Shown piece after piece: positions 1-4,470 of a stretch of DNA of 8,986 nt; the stretch's first letter is position 1; each line of letters opens with the position of its first letter. Origin of the DNA: an uncultured Pseudobdellovibrionaceae bacterium. GTDB taxonomy: Bacteria > Bdellovibrionota > Bdellovibrionia > Bdellovibrionales > Bdellovibrionaceae. The translations under genes and the position numbers were made by a program. The DNA lies in the NCBI GenBank assembly GCA_937900305.1, contig CALCCV010000494.1, positions 1-8,986 of the forward strand, read 5' to 3'. The notes under the pieces were generated by a model. The model ran no database searches. It was not told the origin of the DNA and was given only the letters and a program-made list of their open reading frames with translations.

Positions 1-549
1 GTCATTTTAAACAAACCGATTGGTTACGTGTCCTCAACTCCCGAAGACAATCACCCCCACGCCCTCACCTTGGTTCGACCTGAAAATCAGTGGCTCAAAA
101 AGATTTCCGCCACCACCAAAAATCGAATTCAATCTGTTCAGGATCTCAAGGGGCTGGCCCCGGCTGGCCGCCTCGACATCGACTCCCAAGGTCTGATTGT
201 TTACACCCAGGATGGCCGTCTGGCCAAACAGCTCATCGGAGCGGAGTCAGATCTCGAAAAAGAATACATCGTTCGTGTCGAGGGGCGCGTGAGCGCCGAA
301 ACATTGCAAACTCTGCGTTTTGGTCTGGAGTTGGATGGCAAGGCCCTCAAGCGAGCCGATGTTCACCAGCGCGACCGCGGTCTTTTGGTTTTTATTTTAA
401 AAGAGGGCCGCAAACGTCAGATCCGTCGCATGTGTGAGGCGGTCGGATTGAAAGTGACCTTTCTCAAACGGATTCGCATTGGTCGTTTGCACTTAGGAGA
501 TCTGCCCACTGGGCAGTGGCTCATTCTGGAAAATCCCAGACTCCTGTAG
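1..549 (+). CDS. RluF/RluB-type 23S rRNA (or tRNA) pseudouridine synthase, 5'-truncated by the window edge
   Basis: This enzyme family isomerises specific uridines to pseudouridine in structured RNA, usually 23S rRNA. The reading frame is open from base 1, and the first visible residues VILNKPIGYVSS are the conserved motif I (NKPxGxxxS) of the RsuA/RluB/RluE/RluF group, so the gene begins upstream. The GTG at 28 lies inside this motif and is not the true start. In the 182 visible residues, motif II is GRLDIDSQG with the catalytic aspartate at codon 175-177, followed by LIVYTQDG. The C-terminal motif EGRKRQIRRMCEAVG is followed by a typical RIRIGRLHLGDLPTGQW ending. The EKEYIVRVEG segment and overall pattern resemble RluF more than RsuA, but RluB cannot be excluded. 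The N-terminal S4 RNA-binding domain expected in the family would lie outside the window. It is convergent with yebC and followed by its own terminator. Confidence 0.93.
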   Translation, partial: VILNKPIGYVSSTPEDNHPHALTLVRPENQWLKKISATTKNRIQSVQDLKGLAPAGRLDIDSQGLIVYTQDGRLAKQLIGAESDLEKEYIVRVEGRVSAETLQTLRFGLELDGKALKRADVHQRDRGLLVFILKEGRKRQIRRMCEAVGLKVTFLKRIRIGRLHLGDLPTGQWLILENPRLL

Positions 550-575
550 CCCAACCGCAGCCAGCCAGCTTTCCA

Positions 576-604
576 GCGTCCTTGTGTGAGGATGCATTTT
601 TATT
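576..604 (+). terminator. Intrinsic terminator after the pseudouridine synthase gene
   Basis: The arms GCGTCCT (576-582) and AGGATGC (589-595) form a 7-bp stem with one G·U pair around a six-base TGTGTG loop. The stem is followed directly by ATTTTTATT (596-604). It lies 27 nt after the stop codon at 547-549, in the right orientation for that gene. Stem plus U-tract is seen directly; termination is inferred. Confidence 0.7.
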
Positions 605-650
605 AAACTAACTAAACTGATGAACTAACTAAACTAACTAAACTAACTAA
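605..650. repeat. 9-bp tandem repeat (AAACTAACT) overlapping the 3' end of yebC
   Basis: The unit AAACTAACT occurs at 605-613, 631-639 and 640-648. A diverged copy, AAACTGATG, is at 614-622, and an 8-base copy lacking one A is at 623-630. Read on the minus strand, the array places TAG codons in the yebC frame at 645-643, 636-634 and 627-625, nine bases apart. The first of these is the yebC stop. The array follows the terminator of the gene on the left, so it fills the convergent gap. It may vary in length between strains. Confidence 0.85.
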
Positions 651-1350
651 TTGTCGCGTAGACACGATGAGAGTCATCGAGATCATCGAGCACTGTCAGA
701 AACTCTTGAACCTCTTTGAGTTGCTCTTCACTGAGATCGGCGGTGAGGTTCGTCGCTTTGAAACTGGGCTCGCAGGCGGTCACTTGCCAGCCCCGCTGAA
801 CCAAAAGCGTGCGAACCGAGTCGAGATCTTCGTAAGCGGTGTAGAAAGTGGCGTGACCGTCGTCTTCCATTTCGACTTCGTTAGCGCCGGCTTCGATGGC
901 TTCTTCGTCAGGGTCAAACGTCCCACTCTTTTTACCTTCGATCAACCCCACCCGCGCGAACATCCAGCCCACGCTGCCAGTTTCACCCATGTTGCCGCCG
1001 GCCTTTTTAAAAGCGTTTCGCATCTCAGAGGCCGTTCGGTTTTTATTGTCAGTTTGACATTCAACGATCACACCCACGCCGTGGGGAGCGTAACCTTCGT
1101 AAGCAACCTCTTCGATGATTTTGCCGTCATCCAAAAGTCCCGCGCCCTTTTTAATGGCTCGATCAATCGTTTCATTCGGGCAACTGGCCGTTTTGGCCGC
1201 ATCAATGGCCACACGCAGGCGAGAATTTGCCGCCGGATCAGGGCCACCCAATTTGGCCGCGACTTGAATTTCACGGGCGAACTTGGTGAATACGAGCCCT
1301 TTTTTTTGGGCGTTTGCGACTTTCGAGGTTTGCTTCCAGCCTTTTCCCAT
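643..1350 (-). CDS. yebC: YebC/PmpR/TACO1-family protein
   Basis: YebC-family proteins were long annotated as transcriptional regulators. Bacterial and mitochondrial members (TACO1) are now known to act on translating ribosomes and help synthesis of proline-rich stretches. The 235-residue length is typical. Recognisable signatures are FTKFAREIQVAAKLGGPDPAANSRLR in the N-terminal domain, AIKKGAG near residue 70, and the central GYAPHGVGVIVEC, followed by TDNKNRTASEMRN and a glycine-rich GGNMGETGSVGWMF. The N-terminus MGKGWKQTSK differs from the classical MAGHSKWxNIKHRK and looks closer to the YeeN-like branch. The ATG at 1350 is the only possible start, because an in-frame stop lies five codons upstream (1363-1365), yet I see no good Shine-Dalgarno sequence before it. 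The C-terminus (RVYATIS) is short and its last codons run into the tandem repeat. Confidence 0.95.
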   Translation of the reverse strand: MGKGWKQTSKVANAQKKGLVFTKFAREIQVAAKLGGPDPAANSRLRVAIDAAKTASCPNETIDRAIKKGAGLLDDGKIIEEVAYEGYAPHGVGVIVECQTDNKNRTASEMRNAFKKAGGNMGETGSVGWMFARVGLIEGKKSGTFDPDEEAIEAGANEVEMEDDGHATFYTAYEDLDSVRTLLVQRGWQVTACEPSFKATNLTADLSEEQLKEVQEFLTVLDDLDDSHRVYATIS

Positions 1351-1353
1351 ATA

Positions 1354-1367
1354 TTTAGTGAGCTAAA
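1354..1367. promoter_or_regulatory. Inverted repeat in the narrow divergent yebC / DUF455 gap
   Basis: TTTAG and CTAAA are perfect 5-base arms around TGAG, giving TTTAGTGAGCTAAA midway between two divergent start codons that are only about 32 nt apart. It could be an operator or a small hairpin in the leader of either transcript. The gap is too short for two complete non-overlapping promoters, so these must reach into the flanking coding regions. A regulatory role is inference only; arms this short can arise by chance. Confidence 0.3.
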
Positions 1368-1368
1368 C

Positions 1369-1374
1369 AAAGGA
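1369..1374 (+). promoter_or_regulatory. Shine-Dalgarno AAAGGA that selects the TTG start at 1383
   Basis: AAAGGA ends 8 nt before the TTG at 1383-1385 but only 2 nt before the alternative TTG at 1377-1379. The spacing therefore favours 1383. An in-frame TGA at 1359-1361 rules out any earlier start. Confidence 0.6.
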
Positions 1375-1382
1375 CTTTGGCT

Positions 1383-2219
1383 TTGTCAAACGCACCGGAA
1401 ATTCACAACCCACTGTGGCTGACCACTCCGACAGAAAAATTGCGCGTCTGGAACGAGGCCTGTGAAATCGCGTGGCAAACTCCGGATGTTTATTCAATAC
1501 CAACTGCCGCGCAAAGGGATATTGAAGTTTTACCGCCGACCCTCCATCCACCCAAGCTTGGTTTTTCACACGCCGCCGGACGAGCCAGAGTCATTCATGA
1601 TTTGGCCAGCATTGAACTTCAAGCCATGGAGTTGGCTTTGCGCACGCTGGTTGAATTTCCAGAAGCACCACCAGAATTTCGTCGGTCCCTGCGGGACCTC
1701 GCTATCAACGAAGGAGAACACTTCGCACTCTGTTTGAACACATTGGCAGACATGGACTTTCAATGGGGCCACTGGCCCATCCACAATGGTCTTTGGGATT
1801 GCGTGCGCTCTGATGACAGTTTGCTCGATCGCGTGCTTCTCGTTCATCGCTTTCTGGAAGGAAGCGGGCTCGATGCCGGTTTTACTTTGCACCAACGACT
1901 GTCAGGCGTGAAAGATGCGGCCATGAAAAACTGCATTGCACGAATTCACCGCGAAGAATTGGGTCACGTGCAGTTTGGCTCGCGTTGGTTTCATCACCTG
2001 AGTGAGTCTTCTGGCAAAGATCCTGCCGCTGAGTTTTTGGCGGGCGTGCTGCGGCTCCTGCCGCGGTTGCCAAAACGCGTGGAGCCCTTGAATGTCGTCC
2101 TGAGATCCGAGGCTGAATTCACACCGCGAGAGATCGAAATTTGCCAAAAGTTGCGAAGCTATTTTTTAGCCCCGAAGATCGAGCGCGATCAATTTAGCGA
2201 GTCGTGGTGGACTGGTTAA
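1383..2219 (+). CDS. DUF455-family ferritin-like protein with a complete di-iron ligand set
   Basis: This protein of about 278 residues matches the DUF455 family, whose biochemical role is not established. The family resembles ferritin-like di-iron proteins such as the tRNA hydroxylase MiaE. The hallmark core runs from RARVIHDLASIELQAMEL through FPEAPPEFRR, INEGEHF and HREELGHVQFGSRW. Counting from the TTG at 1383, a full set of four Glu and two His ligands is visible: E78 in the first helix, E110-x-x-H113 (EGEH), E159 in the third, and E192-x-x-H195 (ELGH). A catalytic or oxygen-activating di-iron centre is therefore plausible; the substrate is unknown. No signal peptide is visible, so it is probably cytoplasmic. 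It is divergent from yebC and converges on sufE with overlapping stop codons. If TTG 1377 is used instead, the protein is two residues longer. Confidence 0.88.
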   Translation: MSNAPEIHNPLWLTTPTEKLRVWNEACEIAWQTPDVYSIPTAAQRDIEVLPPTLHPPKLGFSHAAGRARVIHDLASIELQAMELALRTLVEFPEAPPEFRRSLRDLAINEGEHFALCLNTLADMDFQWGHWPIHNGLWDCVRSDDSLLDRVLLVHRFLEGSGLDAGFTLHQRLSGVKDAAMKNCIARIHREELGHVQFGSRWFHHLSESSGKDPAAEFLAGVLRLLPRLPKRVEPLNVVLRSEAEFTPREIEICQKLRSYFLAPKIERDQFSESWWTG

Positions 2220-2668
2220 GTTCTTTGCGCAAGGGCTTGGTAAGCCAAGCCATAATACTGAATTTGTTTAACCATCGAAAAAAGGCCGTTGGCCCGACTG
2301 GGAGACAAATGAGTTTCAAAACCAAGCTCTTTTAAAAAATCAGGCTTCAGGGATAAAATCTCAACGGGCGTGAGATCAGAGTACATCTTGACCAGTAAAC
2401 TCACCAAGCCTTTGACAATCAAGGCATCAGAGTCCCCACGAAATTGAACGCGGTCGCCATTGAGATTGGCCACGAGCCAAACTTGAGATTGGCAGCCCTT
2501 CACTTTGAATTCATCCACGCGCTCCGCCTCGCTGAGGGGTGCAAGGTCGCGAGCCCACTGGATGATTTTGCGATATTTTTCGTCCCACGCCAGAGCCGGT
2601 GGGAATTCTTTTTTTAAGTCTTCAAGTCGTTGAATCAGGCGTTCGGTCAGATGTTCGGTTGTGTTCAT
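2216..2668 (-). CDS. sufE: SufE-family sulfur acceptor for a cysteine desulfurase
   Basis: SufE accepts persulfide sulfur from the cysteine desulfurase SufS and passes it to the SufBCD scaffold for Fe-S cluster assembly in the cytoplasm. The 150-residue product has the family layout. The acceptor cysteine is C59 in FKVKGCQSQVWLV, followed by the hydrophobic strand with DSDALIVKGLVSLL and the LSPSRANGL segment near the C-terminus, equivalent to LTPSRSQGL. The N-terminus EFPPALAWDEKYRKII is also typical. The ATG at 2668 overlaps the TGA of the upstream gene (ATGA), and GAGGGA at 2678-2673 precedes it with a 4-nt spacer, so translational coupling is likely. Its TAA at 2218-2216 overlaps the stop of the convergent DUF455 gene. 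No sufS or sufBCD is in the window, so the desulfurase partner must be elsewhere. Confidence 0.96.
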   Translation of the reverse strand: MNTTEHLTERLIQRLEDLKKEFPPALAWDEKYRKIIQWARDLAPLSEAERVDEFKVKGCQSQVWLVANLNGDRVQFRGDSDALIVKGLVSLLVKMYSDLTPVEILSLKPDFLKELGFETHLSPSRANGLFSMVKQIQYYGLAYQALAQRT

Positions 2669-3525
2669 TGGATCCCTCGATCTGAAATTTTCACTATCTC
2701 TTCGTACTGCGAAAGCAAGTCATTTTCCATCTCTTTCAACTCATTCGGTAGCAATGCGATGAACTCCGCACGTGTCAGTTTTTTCATCCATTGGTAGCAG
2801 AGAATATAAAATTTCTCTTTTTCGTCGATCCAATCTCGCCAAAGTTCCTTTTCTATTTTTTTTGGCAATGTCTCGGCCTTCCACAACTCGGGAGTGCAAG
2901 TTTGCATATTGAGATATTCCAAACTTGCGTTTTGTTCGCGAGGTGAAAATCCATGAAGTGAAAGCGCCTCTTCGAGCAAACACATTTCCATGATGGCGAG
3001 GTACTGGCCCAAGTTTTGCCAAAAAAGCAGTCCCTTCTTCCCATAGGAGGATTTGCAGTAGTAAGTGCTGCACACGCTTCCGCGGGCAGACCAAACCCGA
3101 CAACTGAGATCTTCGCGATTCAAAAACGGGCAAAGCCACTCGGCCATGTGACCAAAGTCATCCTCTTCACGGTGATTGAAACTCACCTGAAATTTTGGTG
3201 AGGGAACCAGGCCTATCGGCAAACAAAACTGACGATTTTGAATTTGCTCTCGCATTTCCGCCGCCACTTGCGAAGACTCTTCACTGAGGGCCTGGCCCAC
3301 CAAAAAATTGGCGATGAAGGGATGATAAGTGCAGCAGCGCAATTGTGGATGATACCACTTGGAACGATCCGCCGGAGGATTCGCTGAGTCTTTTGGTGCC
3401 ATCGCACAGGAAAAACACGTCGCTTTTTTTTCTGTCAATTGAAGCTTGGCTGGACTCTCTTTTGAGATCCGTAATGGCTTTGGCAAAAATCGGCGATAAA
3501 TCAGTGGTAAATCTAGCAAACTCAT
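2665..3525 (-). CDS. Cysteine-rich YkgJ-like putative metal or Fe-S binding protein, coupled to sufE
   Basis: I recognise this 286-residue product only as a cysteine-cluster protein resembling the YkgJ (zinc/iron-chelating) group; no biochemical function can be assigned. Cysteines lie in the first two thirds: C37-x-x-C40 (ATCFSCAMAP), adjacent C64-C65 (RCCTYHPF), C101, C132 in EWLCPFLN, C142 in LSCRVW, and C152 and C157 in GSVCSTYYCKSSYG. This spacing suggests one or more metal sites. The last third (from about residue 215) is charged, helical-looking and poor in cysteine. No signal peptide or membrane segment is visible. The start ATG at 3525 is preceded by AAGAG about 7 nt upstream, a modest ribosome site. 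The gene ends inside the sufE start codon (ATGA overlap), so the two are almost certainly one operon, which hints at a role near Fe-S assembly or sulfur transfer. That role is inference from context. Confidence 0.85.
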   Translation of the reverse strand: MSLLDLPLIYRRFLPKPLRISKESPAKLQLTEKKATCFSCAMAPKDSANPPADRSKWYHPQLRCCTYHPFIANFLVGQALSEESSQVAAEMREQIQNRQFCLPIGLVPSPKFQVSFNHREEDDFGHMAEWLCPFLNREDLSCRVWSARGSVCSTYYCKSSYGKKGLLFWQNLGQYLAIMEMCLLEEALSLHGFSPREQNASLEYLNMQTCTPELWKAETLPKKIEKELWRDWIDEKEKFYILCYQWMKKLTRAEFIALLPNELKEMENDLLSQYEEIVKISDRGIQ

Positions 3526-3585
3526 ACCAAAACTCTTATGTTACAAATCCTCTTCGCTCAAGGTCGAAACGCAGCCATCCCGTTT

Positions 3586-3599
3586 TGAGACAGGTCTCA
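3586..3599. promoter_or_regulatory. 14-bp palindrome in the divergent region, candidate operator
   Basis: TGAGAC and GTCTCA are perfect 6-base inverted arms separated by AG. The element sits 60 nt before the start of the cysteine-rich/sufE operon and 20 nt before the small exported-protein gene, in a 94-nt divergent gap. Position and symmetry suit a dimeric regulator binding site. I do not recognise it as the box of a known regulator, and I see no convincing -35/-10 pair around it. Confidence 0.4.
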
Positions 3600-3619
3600 G
3601 AACTGCACAGTCTTTGGGT

Positions 3620-3880
3620 ATGAGAGCACTACTTTTGATTCTGGGATTGGTTTTTGTTAGCGGCGGCTTGGCACAAGCCCGGGCCCACACCTTTCGCTTT
3701 AAGATCGTCGGGCGCTCTGGTGAAACCAAAGAGCTCGCCATCGAGAAACGCAGCGATGACGCCCTGTTGGCTTACCGAGAAGCCGCCTTTGATTGTGCCC
3801 GCCAAATGAGGCGGGGTCAGCGACTGAACGATGACACCATTCTCGATATCGTCAACACTTGCGCAAACCCTAGGCAGTAA
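3620..3880 (+). CDS. Small exported protein with two cysteines, function unknown
   Basis: I do not recognise this 86-residue protein. It begins MRALLLILGLVFVSGGLAQARA, a clear Sec signal peptide with a probable signal peptidase I site after ARA (A22), leaving a mature chain of about 64 residues. That chain starts with a short beta-looking segment (HTFRFKIVG), then a charged helical part. Its two cysteines are C59 in AAFDCARQM and C81 in VNTCANPRQ near the end, which could form a disulfide in the periplasm. The ATG at 3620 starts the signal peptide cleanly; a TTG two codons earlier (3614) is also in frame. Neither has a good Shine-Dalgarno sequence. It is divergent from the cysteine-rich/sufE operon, and the next gene on the same strand starts 84 nt downstream with no clear terminator between them. 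Confidence 0.75.
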   Translation: MRALLLILGLVFVSGGLAQARAHTFRFKIVGRSGETKELAIEKRSDDALLAYREAAFDCARQMRRGQRLNDDTILDIVNTCANPRQ

Positions 3881-3890
3881 AACATTTGTT

Positions 3891-3911
3891 GGCCAGCGAT
3901 CCTTGCCGGCC
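3891..3911 (+). other. GC-rich hairpin between two small genes
   Basis: GGCCAGC (3891-3897) and GCCGGCC (3905-3911) pair except for one internal A/C mismatch, around a 7-nt loop. No T-tract follows, so this is not a standard terminator. It could act as a processing site or mRNA stabiliser between the two small genes. Confidence 0.35.
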
Positions 3912-3953
3912 CGATTCGCTTGTGAGATGTTTGAACGATCTATTGACGACAGC

Positions 3954-3959
3954 GAGGTG
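3954..3959 (+). promoter_or_regulatory. Strong Shine-Dalgarno for the 69-residue gene
   Basis: GAGGTG lies 5 nt before the ATG at 3965. It is among the best ribosome sites in the window and is the main reason to accept the small gene behind it. Confidence 0.65.
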
Positions 3960-3964
3960 CATTC

Positions 3965-4174
3965 ATGGGCGTTCTTAAATCCATCGGCGACTTTTTGTTC
4001 GGAAAATCTCCAGACATTTTTGATGACAAAGGCAATGTCTCGCACAAACTTCCCAAGAAGAAGTGGGACACCTGGCATCAGCGCACCAAACTCGACCCCC
4101 AACACAATTGGCGCAACCATGCTGGTATGGCGGCCGGCTCGAAAGCCGAAGGCCATCAACCCCGCAGGCCCTAA
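3965..4174 (+). CDS. Small basic protein of unknown function, 69 residues
   Basis: I do not recognise this protein. It starts with a short amphipathic stretch (MGVLKSIGDFLFGK), continues with an acidic patch (SPDIFDDKGN), and then a basic, Trp/His/Arg-rich part (LPKKKWDTWHQRTKLDPQHN, then WRNHAGM). There is no signal peptide, no cysteine and no membrane segment. Support for a real gene is the strong ribosome site and the phrase-like composition (repeated Trp-His-Asn-Arg near the middle), which does not look like an out-of-frame shadow. Nothing else codes here convincingly; the overlapping frames are low-complexity or proline-rich. The C-terminal residues (GHQPRRP) are less protein-like. The amphipathic N-terminus could touch membranes, but this is speculation. 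Confidence 0.68.
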   Translation: MGVLKSIGDFLFGKSPDIFDDKGNVSHKLPKKKWDTWHQRTKLDPQHNWRNHAGMAAGSKAEGHQPRRP

Positions 4175-4226
4175 AGTCGAACGCTAAATCTAGGTTGTCC
4201 TTTCTTTTTCGGATCTGCCTTGCAAT

Positions 4227-4236
4227 CCCCCCCCCC
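4227..4236. repeat. Homopolymeric C10 tract
   Basis: Ten consecutive C residues lie in non-coding DNA 53 nt after the 69-residue gene and 234 nt before the lipoprotein gene. Tracts of this length are prone to slipped-strand length change. As it is outside any accepted gene, an effect would have to be on transcription or RNA structure. Confidence 0.9.
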
Positions 4237-4250
4237 TTTGCACACTCAAA

Positions 4251-4281
4251 GCTTCAACTGGAAAGTGTTCCACTTTGAAGC
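4251..4281. repeat. Bulged inverted repeat in the lipoprotein upstream region
   Basis: AAAGTG (4262-4267) and CACTTT (4271-4276) form a 6-bp stem around TTC. The same structure can instead be drawn with GCTTCA (4251-4256) pairing to TGAAGC (4276-4281) outside AAGTG/CACTT, leaving a 6-nt bulge. No T-tract follows. It may be an RNA hairpin or a protein site. Confidence 0.4.
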
Positions 4282-4302
4282 CGTAAATTCGACCATCGTC
4301 AG

Positions 4303-4323
4303 AGTCATTTTTTTCGAATGACT
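4303..4323. repeat. 7-bp inverted repeat around a T-rich loop
   Basis: AGTCATT (4303-4309) and AATGACT (4317-4323) are perfect 7-base arms separated by TTTTTCG. No T-tract follows the second arm, so it is not a standard terminator on the plus strand. Confidence 0.4.
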
Positions 4324-4393
4324 GGGTTGTGTGTCGTACTGAACCAACCGACAAGCTGGTGGGCCGTTTCGAACGTATTACTTTGATAAGCGT

Positions 4394-4417
4394 GCGCAAT
4401 TTTCGTCAGAAATGCGC
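4394..4417. repeat. Inverted repeat close upstream of the lipoprotein gene
   Basis: GCGCAATTT (4394-4402) pairs with AAATGCGC (4410-4417), leaving one bulged A, around a TCGTCAG loop. It lies about 55 nt before the start codon, where it could be an operator or part of the 5' leader. Confidence 0.4.
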
Positions 4418-4470
4418 GCAAAAGCGTTTAACATATACAAAGAATCGTTCGTAGATCTGGGGGAATTTAA

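Larger units (their letters stand above)
4175..4470. other. Non-coding stretch upstream of the large lipoprotein gene
   Basis: I see no convincing gene in these 296 nt. A minus-strand frame at 4190-4399 (69 residues) crosses the C-tract, has no recognisable motif and is probably chance. The region holds a pyrimidine-rich patch (4197-4210), a run of ten C residues, and three inverted repeats (4251-4281, 4303-4323, 4394-4417). It ends with the ribosome site GGGGG (4459-4463), 7 nt before the ATG at 4471. I could not identify a convincing sigma-70 promoter by eye; TATACA at 4434-4439 is a possible -10 but lacks a good -35 at the right spacing. Confidence 0.6.

Noticed and set aside
28..549. GTG at 28 as start of the pseudouridine synthase
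   Set aside because: The conserved NKPxG motif is encoded upstream of it in the same frame, so the real start is outside the window.
667..1422. Plus-strand open frame of 251 codons opposite yebC
   Set aside because: It is the antisense shadow of a clearly recognisable yebC gene and shows no family motif.
1566..1895. Minus-strand open frame inside the DUF455 gene
   Set aside because: It is antisense to a gene with conserved di-iron motifs, and its own sequence has no recognisable features.
3891..3911. Hairpin considered as a terminator for the small exported-protein gene
   Set aside because: No T-tract follows the stem, so I list it only as a hairpin.
3629..4159. Minus-strand open frame of 176 codons across both small genes
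   Set aside because: It lies opposite a clear signal-peptide gene and a gene with a strong ribosome site; its translation has no motif and its start has no good ribosome site.
4190..4399. Minus-strand frame of 69 codons in the non-coding region
   Set aside because: It passes through the C10 tract (giving GGG in the protein), has no recognisable motif and probably arises by chance.
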